Origin: Ichthyosporea sp. XGB-2017a
Taxonomy: Eukaryota > Opisthokonta > Ichthyosporea
DNA length: 64,000 nt
Direction of reading: 5' to 3'
Assembly: GCA_002811675.1 (NCBI GenBank)
Contig: PDIM01000004.1
Location: 20,891 to 84,890 of the forward strand
Part shown: positions 10,775-21,797 of the stretch, one piece after another
How positions within the stretch are numbered: position 1 is the first letter of the stretch
How the letters are laid out: the number at the start of each line of letters is the position of its first letter
The notes under the pieces: model-generated
What the model was told of the DNA's origin: nothing
The model's database searches: none
The model's input: the letters and a program-made list of their open reading frames with translations, nothing else
Position numbers and translations under genes: made by a program

Positions 10775-12520
10775 ATGATTAAAGCTGGATTCCTTCTCGT
10801 TGCTTGTGTAATAGCAATCTTTTATGTGATTGACAAAGAGTGGAACAGAGAGACACCGATAACGCGTTGCTTGACTATTAATGAAAGTGTTGCGATCCTG
10901 GAAGCACAAGGGGTGTTCCATGGAGGAGCAGCACCTGCCCCGAGGGGAGCGGTCAAAGACAAAGATGGCAATACGAAGGAGAATAGCTTTCGGCGAGTCT
11001 GTCCAAGGATTGTGGTCAAAGATGATAGTAGGGAGACTTTATGTCAGGAAGTAGACAATGTGAAGAGTGGACTGTTTGTGGGAGACTACAGCAATGCCAA
11101 TCCTTCGGCGGTTCGTGCGTCTGTGACTGGGTTTCGATTAAGGGCCTTTCATCCCGTTGTCTCTGCTGACTTTCATCATTTTGGTTCCAACTTCACAAAC
11201 TGTCCCTCATTGACTTCTGATGTGTTTATGAAAATTGGTCGGTTTGGTGGTGGACCGGGTCAGTTCAATACAAAGATTGCACAAAAACCTGGGATTGAGA
11301 GTTACGTGTATCATGCAGAAATGAATGGGCTGCCAAACAACTGTAGTCCAGGCAATGACTCGTCCACACTCTTCCCAGACTCCATGCAATACGGCCAGTT
11401 GGATAATGTCACCATATACTTCACCAGTTGGATCGATAGTGATCAAAGAGGTTTATATGGTGCAAAAGGGACTCACATTACGGTTGCCATATCGTTTTCA
11501 GATGATGACGCAGTGCTTGGAATGTACTTTACCAACAACACATCCACAGTGTACCCAAACTTGCTCGGAAACTGTATTCTCAACAAAACAACAGAGATCC
11601 AGTATTGCTATGCAGAGATTCCCGACCTTTACAAACCCAAAGGGTGCTACACGAGTGCTCTGCAAATGTTGTTGCGACCAGTCAAAAGCAAACTTGGAAG
11701 TGCAAGTAGGCCTCGGATACTATTTGACGCTTTGCAGTTCAGTAGCAGAGGCGGCCGAGCATACCCTATACAGCATGTCCTCAGTACGAAAGAGCACGTA
11801 GTGGATGCAGCATATCAAGACTTCTGGTTTCGCTATCCTCAACTTCTGAATATCACCACCACCAGAACAGGAGACAAGGAATATACGGGAAGTATGCTAA
11901 CCTATGCACAGAGTCGTCGAACATATTATATTGACCAGTTGGTGCAGACGTTTGTTATGTATGAAGATGGAAATATCCGTCTTACTCCTTACCCAAAGAA
12001 AGGGTGGCTTCAAGTTCCTTTTGGGTTCTCATTCATTTTTGGAAAAAGAGCAAATTACTCAGATGAACGGCCTGTTGAGCCTGTCAGGAGCATTAGAGTG
12101 ATTGAATCTTCAGGTACGCAGTTTAAAGCCGAGGTGACCTTTCAACCCAACACGTTGGACAAGCCATGGTTGAGCAAAAATCCCAGCGAGAATAGCGACT
12201 ACAGTGTCACTTTTGAACTGAAAAGCTCTGAAAAAGAGACTGAACTGACAATCACCGGCATTCAAGACTGGGCTCTTCCCGGGGCTCGACTTGGTGTATT
12301 TCGCTCCATGACAGTGACAAAGCCACCCATCTTCCCTGCTCTCAATGATATCGACACCGCGCTGGCGTATGATGCCCATTCTCGGACCGTTTCAGGGCAC
12401 CTCACATACCCTGCTCCAGGTAAGAGCATTTCAGGCGATACCGTTGCTTTTATCAGGAGATGCCCATCCTTCCACAACTCGGATGCTCCAGAGTTTTCTG
12501 CCGAGTTACTTTGCAATTAA
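10775..12520 (+). CDS. Secreted or type II membrane glycoprotein, family not recognised
   Basis: An intact frame of 581 codons from ATG 10775. An in-frame GTG lies 24 bp upstream but the ATG fits better, because it opens directly into a hydrophobic segment (MIKAGFLLVACVIAIFYV), a signal peptide or signal anchor. The remainder is hydrophilic with many N-x-S/T sites (for example NFT, NDS, NVT, NNT, NKT, NIT, NYS), consistent with a lumenal or extracellular ectodomain, and has about ten cysteines. There is no C-terminal membrane segment. I recognise no catalytic motif; the length and regular alternation of polar strands suggest a beta-rich fold. It is convergent with the papain-family protease next door, with about 350 bp between stops. 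Confidence 0.75.
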   Translation: MIKAGFLLVACVIAIFYVIDKEWNRETPITRCLTINESVAILEAQGVFHGGAAPAPRGAVKDKDGNTKENSFRRVCPRIVVKDDSRETLCQEVDNVKSGLFVGDYSNANPSAVRASVTGFRLRAFHPVVSADFHHFGSNFTNCPSLTSDVFMKIGRFGGGPGQFNTKIAQKPGIESYVYHAEMNGLPNNCSPGNDSSTLFPDSMQYGQLDNVTIYFTSWIDSDQRGLYGAKGTHITVAISFSDDDAVLGMYFTNNTSTVYPNLLGNCILNKTTEIQYCYAEIPDLYKPKGCYTSALQMLLRPVKSKLGSASRPRILFDALQFSSRGGRAYPIQHVLSTKEHVVDAAYQDFWFRYPQLLNITTTRTGDKEYTGSMLTYAQSRRTYYIDQLVQTFVMYEDGNIRLTPYPKKGWLQVPFGFSFIFGKRANYSDERPVEPVRSIRVIESSGTQFKAEVTFQPNTLDKPWLSKNPSENSDYSVTFELKSSEKETELTITGIQDWALPGARLGVFRSMTVTKPPIFPALNDIDTALAYDAHSRTVSGHLTYPAPGKSISGDTVAFIRRCPSFHNSDAPEFSAELLCN

Positions 12521-12869
12521 AGCTCCTCAAAATTTAGGTTTTTGCTACAGTAGCACGGGACGTTAGTAAACCGTAATACATTTTGTGTGTAAGAGCAAGA
12601 AAAATGGAAGGCGGTGAATCACCTTGCGATCTGAACTTTAAACCTTCATTGAGGGCTGTCCTCTTCTTGCCGAACTATCTTTCCACTTCTTTCCCCACCC
12701 CGTTTACATTTTCTGTAACCAGTTGATTTGTGTTTGCTCTATTTTTGGGTGTTTTCAGTTCCTTGACCTTTGAAGAGTTCCTAGCGGTTCTTATTGTCTG
12801 CACCAAGTCATGACTCACGCCTGTTTTTTTATTTCTTTTCATGCAATTGATTTAGTAAACTCCAGTTCT
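12521..12869. other. Short intergenic region between convergent genes
   Basis: 3' flanks of the orphan glycoprotein gene (+) and the cysteine protease gene (-). No further feature is seen. Confidence 0.5.
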
Positions 12870-13838
12870 TTACAAACCACGAACGGGAACGACAGCCGCT
12901 TCCTTAATACCGCAGTCGTTTTCGCCAGAGAGGATGCGGATGTATCCAGCTTCTCCCCACCTGGGACCCCAGGAGTTCTTTACAATCCAGACAGGCCTGC
13001 CAGTGACGGAGTCCATTTCCCATCCTACCAACAAAACGCCATGGTTCAATTCCTCTTTTCTGCAGTCCTTCATAATTCCTCCAGAATAAAATTGCCATGG
13101 CCCAGCATCGACAGCTACGGTTACAGGACCATACTCCAAAGCAGCTTGAAGGCCGGCATCGGAAGGCTTTGCTTGAACATAGTCAACAATAGGGGCGTAC
13201 AACGTCTTTCCCTTTTGTTCACAGGTACCATCCTTGCCGACATAAGGGTAGTCATTCCAAGATGCAATTCCTCCCTGATCTTTGACGAATTTTAAACCTG
13301 TTTCTGTCCATCCGCCCCTGCATCCGCTGTTTCCGGTATCGCAGTCGACAAGGTGCTGGGGAGAGAGGGAGCGGTAATCTCCATTTACCAGAATGTTCCA
13401 TCCTTCAAGAGCCCCAGCGGCAGAGAAGGCCCAGCAAGAACCGCAGCCCCCTTGGCTCTTAACTTCTGTTACGGCAGTTTTCTTCCAGTTGATGGGTTCA
13501 ATACCAGTGTATTCCTTATCCAGGATGTTGGCCCTCAACAGCATTCTGGAAGGCAAAGGGTGCAGGGTCAAATAGGCGTGAAACTCTTGGGCAGTCATAT
13601 CTGCAAACTGGTTGATTTCCATTACAATAGAAGATCCTTCATTTTCATTATTGGCTTTGATCTTGGCAACATTGTCCTCGAAAACTTTACGCCTGGCATC
13701 AAACTCTCTTTTGTTCACCTCTTTCTCATACGAAGCACAGTAGTTAGAGAACGCATCTGGCTTTTGGTGCTGGGCACTGGCAAGGAGTGGTACGACCAAC
13801 ACAAGGACCATCAATAAAAAACATGATTTGGAAAGCAT
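12870..13838 (-). CDS. Papain-family (C1A) cysteine protease, cathepsin-like preproenzyme
   Basis: 322 residues, intronless. Residues 1-22 form a signal peptide ending in LLASAQ. About 28-90 is an I29-type propeptide (ERFNIN-like helix, then NQFADMT). The mature domain starts near residue 112. The catalytic Cys is in the GGCGSCWAF motif, the His in LNHGVLLVG and the Asn in [10 protein letters not shown]; the Gln of the oxyanion hole precedes the Cys (KSQGG). Disulfide-type cysteines sit in [12 protein letters not shown]. Length and motif order are those of a complete lysosomal or secreted cathepsin L-like enzyme that cleaves proteins in acidic compartments. The propeptide is somewhat short. 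ATG 13838 begins the signal peptide directly and nothing looks broken. Confidence 0.93.
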   Translation of the reverse strand: MLSKSCFLLMVLVLVVPLLASAQHQKPDAFSNYCASYEKEVNKREFDARRKVFEDNVAKIKANNENEGSSIVMEINQFADMTAQEFHAYLTLHPLPSRMLLRANILDKEYTGIEPINWKKTAVTEVKSQGGCGSCWAFSAAGALEGWNILVNGDYRSLSPQHLVDCDTGNSGCRGGWTETGLKFVKDQGGIASWNDYPYVGKDGTCEQKGKTLYAPIVDYVQAKPSDAGLQAALEYGPVTVAVDAGPWQFYSGGIMKDCRKEELNHGVLLVGWEMDSVTGRPVWIVKNSWGPRWGEAGYIRILSGENDCGIKEAAVVPVRGL

Positions 13839-14620
13839 TGTTAAGGAGGAATCTCAAAAGAAATAGTTATTTTTGATTTCAATCGTTGAAGATCTTGAAG
13901 GATGTAATTCAAAACAGAGATTGTCCGTTAGTAAATGCTTTTAGTTGCGGGGGATGGCCAGGTATTCATCCTCTTATACTCCTTTTCCCATAAGAGTTTA
14001 CAGAGGAACAAGGAGCCACTCCCCTCTGTTGCGGTAGCTTGAGAGTTTTCTAATTGATGATGACCAAAATGAAAGGTTGATATTAATTACAAACACTCAA
14101 ACTCTATCATTGCTCATATAGCAGGTCTGTAGTCACTACTAGAAGTATTAGCCAGCTATTCAGGCTAATGAGAAACGCCAATTCAGCTTTGCTTCTGCAT
14201 TTCATGTTCATCTTCACTATTCTTTTTTAGTCAGGCAAGTGCTTCTTTTTCTGAGGGCAAAACCTAAGCAAATCGCTCACGACTCCCAAGACCCATCATC
14301 AATGTAATTAGGCACTCTAGACGTATGGTGGTTTCACATCACACAATTACAGCGGAACAATTACAGGCAAGAGATGAACCGCCTGTTTCAGGTTTGATTT
14401 TTTTTTTTTTACATTGCCCACTTTTACGGTTTACGGTTTACCCCGGGTTACAGCCCAAGGAGCCCGCGAGCTTGGGGATACTCAAGGATTACTTTTATTA
14501 TATAGTAATCCTTGGGGGATACTCTATTCACACGTGTTCCTTCCCATCATTCAAGGGACCATCATTCAAGGAGCCCGCTACTAACATGGTCTTTAGTCTG
14601 GACGTATACGATTTACCCTC
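13839..14620. other. Intergenic with short repeats and a hairpin
   Basis: The 5' flank of the protease gene. Between 14455 and 14580 the words AAGGAGCCCGC and CATCATTCAAGG each occur twice. A perfect hairpin lies at 14483-14514 (separate entry). No gene seen. Confidence 0.45.
14483..14514. repeat. Perfect 11-bp inverted repeat (hairpin)
   Basis: CAAGGATTACT at 14483-14493 pairs with AGTAATCCTTG at 14504-14514 across a 10-nt AT-rich loop. It lies in a short-repeat patch. It could be a small palindromic repeat or the ends of a miniature element; no target duplication was found. Confidence 0.55.
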
Positions 14621-14624
14621 TTAC

Positions 14625-15110
14625 CCTTCTACTGCGCGGGCGTCTTTGTTCCTTTTTCCTTTTGTCAACCTCCCATTTAACTTGAAGCAAGACCATGTTG
14701 ATTATCCTTTCAGCTTCATCTTCTGAATGAAAGAAAGCATTTCTGGCTTTCCAAACCACTGCAAAAGCAATGATTGTGTTCTTCGTATTGCTGATGAGAT
14801 ACTCAATGAGTGTCGTCTTGCGATATTGCGACTTTGGTTCGCGGAATTTGCTAGCTCCAGGTAGCCCTACACGAATTTATATGTTCCACCGTTTCTACTT
14901 TACTTTCCTTGCCTAAGGGGCAGTAAATCCCTTTCCCATTGTAAATGAAGTTCTCTCCCCTGAAGATGTTTTTCTTATATTCATGTCCAGCTGAAGCAAC
15001 ATCCCTCAAACAGATTACAGGCACGGGTAGTGCTGAGTGCTCATGTGTTCCACCCACATACGCCATCCACCTCTCTCCCAACCTGTTCCCACGAGCAGTT
15101 CCCTGCACAA
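14625..15110 (-). mobile_element. LINE 3' fragment, divergent lineage
   Basis: On the minus strand 14851-15108 encodes a decayed reverse-transcriptase zinc finger (CPLGKES...VEHINSC, one Cys of the CPLC pair lost). After a frame change, about 14630-14870 encodes the following C-terminal domain (IIAFAVVWKARNAFFHSE...), alignable to WVITFFAVAWKERNSFFYG of the 7 kb element but clearly diverged. There is no poly(A) tail. A dead copy of a related but separate family. Confidence 0.6.
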
Positions 15111-18100
15111 GGTCATTCTAGCTCATGGCTTGACACGAACAGCCCATTTATCTTGATACTTTGATGAATAGAAAACCTGATGGACGAACTGGACGAATAA
15201 AAACTTCAAAACTTCCACAGCCCACAGGGATCAAAAAAATTGAGTTTGTTGAACTATATGCAACCTGTTCTACAGTGGCTGTAGATTAGCTTTAACATCA
15301 CCTTTGAATCTTGATTGCTTTTCAGTCAGCCCTTATTCCTTTGCGTGTTTCATATGCTTGCTCTTTTGAAAACAGGTATTTGAACCAAATGCTTTCTAGT
15401 TTGGCTTGCGAAAGGAATTTAAAGCATAGTTTAGCATGTTTATTTAAATCTATCTGACAACCGAATATTAGCTTAAAGCCTAGCAATTGACACTACAAGA
15501 TCGCTCAACACGGGTACCAGTGACACCGAAACAGCAATATAGTTGACGTTTTGGACTGATATGAAAAGCTATTGTGATTTTCTTCATTTGGATTATTCGG
15601 GATATTATGAATATTCGCAACTGGAGTGTTCTTTTCTTTTGTGGGACAATGTGTCAGAGCTTTTATTTCTGACTGATGGGATGGTTCATGTAAATGCTAA
15701 AAGATTAGCTTTTGTTTTGAAAGTCCTCAACTTCATTCACGGTTACTGACGTTGATCGCCCAATAGCGATAGGGCTCACCGGGGAAGTTTCAGTCCTCAT
15801 AAGAGCAACTAAGCAGCATTTAGATGGGCAATATTCCCATCAGTCATGGATGAAACCTCTGATACACAGTCAAACAAAAGAACAAGCATTCCAATCATGT
15901 GAATGTTCATAGCATCCCAGCTCATCCACAACAAGAAAGCAATAGTAAATAGTTGTTCGCTTCAAAGGATTAAACCATTTATCCTGCAGTGCCATTGATA
16001 GCAGTGGTCTTGTAAACTACTTAGCTTAAAGTAATACTTGGCTGGCTAAATTTAAGTGTCTCTTCCACAGCCGAAGAGCGAAGGGGAGATGGCAGATGGC
16101 AAATGGATTTGACAGAACAAAGGGGAAAAGGCAATGTCATATGCTACGTCATTTTACGAAGAGATATCCTCAGCCTTGTTCCGCCAAAATCCATAAATAA
16201 GTCTGAGTATAGTGAACAATATCCTTGCTTGTTTGGTTTTACGCTTATCCACTTCTTGTTCATTTAAAGTTTGAAACAAAAAGGAAGGCCCTAAACATCG
16301 GATCCCATAACCCTCTAATTATGTAATTACTTCTATATAGCTACATAGTCGAGGTTTGCCCAGCCATTGTAGACATTACGTACCCCACTGCACAAGCCAG
16401 TGCCACCACATGCAGCTGAGAGCAAGAATTGGAACCCTAATATGGTAACAATCAACCTCAGTGAGGAGGGAAGGTACCAACTCACGAGGAACCGTCTCAT
16501 TTTATTTAACGATTTAGTGACCACAGAAAGAGGAAACAGTTAAACTCGCACATAGGTAATACAATGCGTAGAACTTGTCTGTATTTTACGAACGTGTAAT
16601 TTGATGTGTTAGATGGAAAATAGACTAAGCTAAGTCGTATGAGAATCCTTTGGAGAACAAAATTACCACCTAGAAAGAGTTGGGGAGCTGTCTCAGCAAT
16701 GCAAATTGATTTTGAAGATCACAATAAATAGTCAAGAATAAAATGTGTGTAAATAATTAAATATCATATACCCAACGCCCCCTCCTCTCGCTTGGTAAAC
16801 GCCACACATACGCCCTTGACAATATTGACATTTGCAGCCCACTACGGCGAAGAGAGCACACTTTCTACTTTCCAGTAAACAATTCTTCAATGCCCTTCGC
16901 TTCAAGACTTTTGACACTGACACAGGCTCTTTGTCATTGCACATATCGGAAAAACTCTTGTCAAATTTGGAATTCAACAGATATCTAGATTCTCTAAGGC
17001 CATCCATCCTCAAAATACACCAACAGAGAGATATCGTAGCCATCGATAATCTCTGAAAATTTGAGGATAGAGCCGAGAGCGAGTGTTAAGCCTCGGAAAT
17101 ATATATAAAAAAAAGATAATTGAAAAGGACTTTCCATATATGGATGGAAAAGTTATTTTAGGGACCCCAATTATTCCGACAATTCTCATGCCCTTCTTAG
17201 TTCTTTATGTCCAGTTGCCTCATGATATCTCTGAATGAATGGGTGGGAGCTTGACCATTCAGGGGGGCCAAAAAGAAAGAGTCTTTTGTTTTCTGAGGGA
17301 AAATTCCTCCTTTTGGAAGAGATGGCATTGACTTGCAAGTGCACAAATTGTTACAAAGAGTACTCTAGCTTAAACGGGGGCGTAGTTCTGGTTCTGGGAC
17401 AGGAACTCCTACAGCATATTCAAAGGCAAAACTCCCATTATAGGCGGGGAGTAGAGAAAACCCAAACAAATAAATAAACATATCCGTAATGCTTACAAAA
17501 GACTGTTTTTTTTCTTCGCCATTCATCAAAACAAAACCGAAGTCCGAAGCAAGGATGCGAAAAGTTGTCTTGGCTTCGGTCTTGACTCTTGGCGGTCAGG
17601 AATTACTGTGAATAAGCGGTCTATTTAAATATGTATAGAATAAAGTATAACAAATGAGGTTCAAATAAAACTGTAACTTGCAGGCTGCAGCATGAACCAA
17701 CCTCCTTGATTTTTCAGGGGGAAGTTCATCCAAGCACTTTCCCTTTATGACGGAATTATGTCTTAGAAATGGCATGGGAAATAGGAGGGCAGGTGGGCAT
17801 AGAGGTCATACGCTGTAATGTTTCTAATTGAGTATATTATCAACCACACCAAACCATCAAACGCGGAACTTGTGCGAACAACATGAGGTGTTTTGAAAAA
17901 CTTATACCGCTAAAGTGAACTTAACTCCCAACTCCCCAGTCCAAAGCGTTGCTTTTCACTTATTCCTTCTTTCTTTCTGTATCACTTGCTCCCATGAAAT
18001 GGGCGAAGCCTTCTGATAGTCGACGGGCACTGTGCTGTGTTCCCTTGAAAGGACAAAGGTCAACTTCCCACCCATTCAGCTAAAAAAGGACATGAGAGTT

Positions 18101-18485
18101 ATCGGAATAATTGTAGTCTCTTAAATGACATTCACATCCATGGACTCATGACCCATATATGGAAGGCCGGGCCTGCAACAGTAATTTCCAATTAGACATG
18201 AGCTTTTTAAATTACACAGAGGCTGTTTCAGGGTCCCGCCCCTCAACTTGTGAAACGATAAACACTTATCCGCCTCTGTGTGCTTTGTCATTAACCATTT
18301 TGAAGAAGAGTCGACCATTGCTCGGATTATGTGCTGCTTGTGTGGAGCTGCCCTGCCCTACCCATACATAATAATGAATGAAAAAAAAAGTGTCACATTT
18401 TCACTAGCTGGCATACTCCTAAAAAGATAATCTCCTGTGCTGATTTTGTTTCAACTAATTAGAGAAAGGGAATCATTATTGTTTC
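15111..18485. other. Gene-poor region without a recognisable gene
   Basis: Several frames of 60-100 codons exist (for example 15543-15749 +, 16832-17056 +, 17235-17477 +) but none shows a recognised domain or a splice partner. A minus-strand frame at 16333-16524 begins with a signal-peptide-like segment (from the Met at 16500) followed by two Cys, and could be a first exon of a secreted protein, but no second exon could be joined. A dispersed repeat copy is at about 17133-17190. Confidence 0.4.
17133..17190 (+). repeat. Short dispersed repeat, forward copy
   Basis: The palindrome CCATATATGG lies near 17136 and TTATTCCGACAATTCTCATG ends the unit at 17171-17190. The latter 20-mer is identical at 20979-20998. 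Similarity seems to continue loosely downstream of both copies (AAAGAAAG...TTTTG...CAGGGAAAA-like stretches at 17270-17310 and 21130-21180). Confidence 0.5.
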
Positions 18486-18874
18486 CTATTTTGCTTTATT
18501 GCATATGTCTCCTTCTCCAAGGGTCCCAGTCGAAAACACTTGCACATGATAAAGACATGCTCCCATCTCGCACTGTTGGAGAAAAGAGTGGGGTTGTGCT
18601 TCAACCGAAGCGTTTCAACCCATCACAAAAGAGAATCTCATTTATGAATATGAAGTTCACCTGTGATAAATGGAAGAACCCATTTTTTGTGTCCACCCCA
18701 GGAACGCAACAATAAGTTGTGTCGGGACAGTGTTTTATAGATGGAAAAGTCAAAAGAGCAGCCATTGAACAAGTCCTTTCTTCTGGATACTCTGCACCAC
18801 ACAAGCCAATAGACAAATTGGGAGATCTTTGTTGGGTGTCAAATCTGTTTCCGGGGCAAATCAAAATACCACCA
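18486..18874 (-). CDS. Probable small Cys-rich secreted protein, last two exons
   Basis: Two minus-strand segments join cleanly: 18661-18874 (71 codons plus one leading base) and 18486-18572 (29 codons with stop), separated by an 88-nt GT-AG interval (18573-18660) of the same length as proven introns here. The joined frame has nine cysteines, including CPDTTYCC, and ends CNKAK-stop, typical of extracellular proteins. A plausible acceptor (TTTTGAACCAG) precedes 18874, so at least one 5' exon with start and signal peptide is missing. I could not place it, and I do not recognise the family. The small size and lack of the N-terminus leave this a moderate call. Confidence 0.38.
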
Positions 18875-18970
18875 CTGGTTCAAAATAACGGGGAAATTCA
18901 CCATGGAGTTCCAAAGAACACAGACTGCTACGGCATGCACTAAACACCTTGTTCTGTGAGTACTGCCGGG

Positions 18971-20140
18971 ATGGCGACAAAGAGACCTAAAAGAACATTA
19001 TCCTCAGGCGTACAACTGAGAATTCAAAAAGGAGCAATCGACGTCTTCTGTGACCACCTCTTTGAAGACAGCAAAGAAGCGTTAGCCACTAACATGCGCA
19101 AGGAATACGATTGTTATGCCTGGGATGGGACAGCTCACTGCGATGACAACAAAGGAGCCAAAAACGTCTTGAGGGACTACCACGTTTGTGACGGAAAAGG
19201 AGCCCAAAAAGAATGTGTCTTTGGAAGCACTACCATAAGTACTAGGAACGAGTCGAGACAACAGCGTCTTAAGTGCTTAGCTCTGGGATTACAGCAGAAG
19301 AGACCGAACCAAAAACGTCGCTAGACGGATGACAAAGGAAGCCCAACAAGCAACCCCTCTAGAAGGAAGACAAAGTAACCCACACCAAGGGCCTCACTAG
19401 AGGGACAGACAAAGAACACCGAACAAACACCATTTCCAGAAGGACAAACAACATCTTCAGAAGGACAAACAATATCTCCAGAATATGAGTTAAGGAACTC
19501 GAACCAACAACTCCTTTGGGAGCACCGATGTAAAAACAAGAAAGGAGCCTGAGAATTGAGAAAACAACTTCCTTACTATCTATCACTTTGATAACAGCCA
19601 AGATGGCTGGTTATCCAACATAGGAACTAACAACTTCCTTATTATCTAGCACTTAGTGACTATCACTGTCATAGCAGCAAAGAAGCCGAATAAGCAACAA
19701 TGCCTTTAGGAACTACCATGTTTGTGACAAGAAATGAACGCGAGCCCACAATGTCCTCAGAAGCATCACTGGAAGACAACAAAGGATCCTCTAAGGATTT
19801 TGATGCTGGTGGCTCAGGCCATAGGCTCCTTTGTTATCTTTACAGGGGTGCTTTGAAGGTATTGTTGGTTCCTTTGCTATCATCGCAGTTGTGTTCCCTG
19901 AAGACGCTTCACGCTGTTACCTCAGGCTCGGTGGTTGTCCACAAAGTGGTAGTCACAGACAAACTTGCTTATTACTTTATTGTAATGACAGTGCTAGGGG
20001 CGAGGGGAGCAGGTAGTTCAGGTGCATTTGCTGCCTTACCAGTGGTAGTCAATAAGAGAGTTATTGGCTCAGGATAGCTAGTTGGCATGAGAGTAGTAGT
20101 CATCAAAGACATTGTTGATTCCTTTATTGTGATCACGCTG
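18971..20140. repeat. Degenerate minisatellite-like array with two opposed halves
   Basis: The left half (to about 19790) repeats variants of GACAACAAAGGAGCC followed by AACA..., TCTTCAGAAGGAC and ACTACCA. The right half (from about 19824) holds the same words as reverse complements. Two checked pairs: 19137-19165 (ACTGCGATGACAACAAAGGA...) matches the complement of 19861-19889, and 19753-19789 matches the complement of 19824-19861. The plus-strand frame at 18971-19324 lies within the repeat and is probably not a gene. Confidence 0.55.
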
Positions 20141-21797
20141 GAATATTTTGATGACAGCAGCAGGGCCTGAACAAACAAAGTATGGCTCCGATGTCTACTA
20201 ACAGTGCTAAAGCGACATCTGTAATGTGTTTGCTCTGCTATTAGTCCAATAGTTTCAGTTTGTTGTGACTTACACTGAAGTGACCATAGTGTCTTCAATT
20301 CCCTCTAGTACTGGAATTGTAACTCCGAATTTTCCGCCTTCCTCTCAGTATTTCGTCACTGAGTTCTCCGATGAGGAATGAAGCTTCCTCAATTAGCTGC
20401 ATAGCTGGTGGAGGATCATCTTCAGTGACCTCGAATGAATTTAAAGATTTTAAAAACGAAAACCGGTCTGAAGATGAGTTGTTAGATGAGTCAACAATGA
20501 AAGCTAGGTAACACAAAGCATTCGAAGCTTAAGATCATTCTTATTAAACGAATAGCCATGGTGTGCCTAGTTATTCATATGAAGAAAAGCATAATAGTTG
20601 CTCAATCCAAAGCATTGACTATTTTGGTCTTGCAGTGCCATTGTTATCAATGGTATTATGCGTGCGGTGGCTTGGATTATCATGAAATTGCCAGGTATAG
20701 TTTATAAACTGAACAAGAAAGTTCTCTAGAGAGGCCTGCTGAGAGAGGCCAGGACTAAGGAAGAACTAGAGAAAGAGAGGAAAAAATCGCCATGCATGAC
20801 TCTATGACTTCAGACTTGATCGGAAAAACTCATGTCAATATTTACGTAATTATTCCGAGTTGAGAACCTTTCCTTATAAATCGCCCATAATTAAAAAAAC
20901 ACCTTAAATCCTAATTTTGGAATTTGTAATAGCAAGACCTTTCATATAAGGACCAGGATGCCATTTAAGCGGCCCCTATTATTCCGACAATTCTCATGGG
21001 CATTGGGCCACTCCCCAGTGCCATTTTGCACAGCTGCACCCTAATGCACACATCATGACTCATGTAGTACAATGTGAATGTCCCGGAATGCATGGATGGC
21101 ATGGAAATTTGAACCTCGAGTAGGGATTAGGAAAGAAAAAAGAAAGGGCCAAGGGGCTTTTGCTTTTTCAGGGAAAAATCCTACTTTTAGAAAAGTTAAG
21201 GTCATGTTATCGCATTCCAAATGAAAGCGTGACCGGCCAACGTGCAGCACGGGCCCTGCCCCAATCAGTGCTCTAGCTAATAGCTTAACAAAGACGGAGT
21301 TCGGGTGCTGAAAGCCCAATGGTGTTTCCAAAGCAAAACGTTTATCGGCAAGTAGTTTAAGCTGTGCAAGTTCTAAAAGACCCCTTGAAATTGTTCATAG
21401 CTCAAGTTCGCGGTTGTTTCTGTTTGTAATACAGCGCATTAGAAACATCACAGCATATATCATTTCTTCCGGTTTATTCTGCTATGTTTCCAATGCCAGC
21501 GGGCAGCACCCATCATGCATTGTCAATAGTGAAAGCCAGAACTCCACCACATTTCCTTTTGAAGCCGAGTTAGTGCTTACTATTTCCTTTCAAAAGCAAG
21601 TCTTTCTTTGAGGCCTTCGTCTGCTATAAATGCACCAGAGAAAAAGGACTTAAACTATTTTTTTTACATTTAATTTTTAAATCGTCGAGAAAGCAAATCT
21701 AAATCTCATTCTTGAGACCTGAGCTCTACCTTTTTTAGGAAATCATATTATTCGAAAGCGGGAATCAATTGACTAAGTTGAGTTTCTTTGTATAAAT
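20141..21797. other. Intergenic, 5' flank of the WOPR gene
   Basis: One dispersed repeat copy at about 20940-20998 and no convincing gene. Minus-strand frames at 20295-20516 and 21053-21331 show no domain I recognise. Confidence 0.45.
20940..20998 (+). repeat. Short dispersed repeat, second forward copy
   Basis: TTATTCCGACAATTCTCATG at 20979-20998 is identical over 20 bases to 17171-17190. The region 40 bp upstream (TTTCATATAAGGACC) is a degraded form of the CCATATATGG palindrome seen in the other copies. Confidence 0.5.

Noticed and set aside
13353-13817. 154-codon plus-strand frame
   Set aside because: It is the antisense shadow of the cysteine protease, whose catalytic motifs are on the minus strand.
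14420-14450. Two TTTACGG units that look like telomere repeat
   Set aside because: Only two units, and no longer run; not enough to call an interstitial telomere tract.
18971-19324. 118-codon plus-strand frame
   Set aside because: It lies inside the degenerate repeat array and has no protein signature.
21790-21797. TATAAAT just before the WOPR start codon
   Set aside because: Too close to the ATG to act as a TATA box unless the leader is almost absent; probably AT-rich leader.
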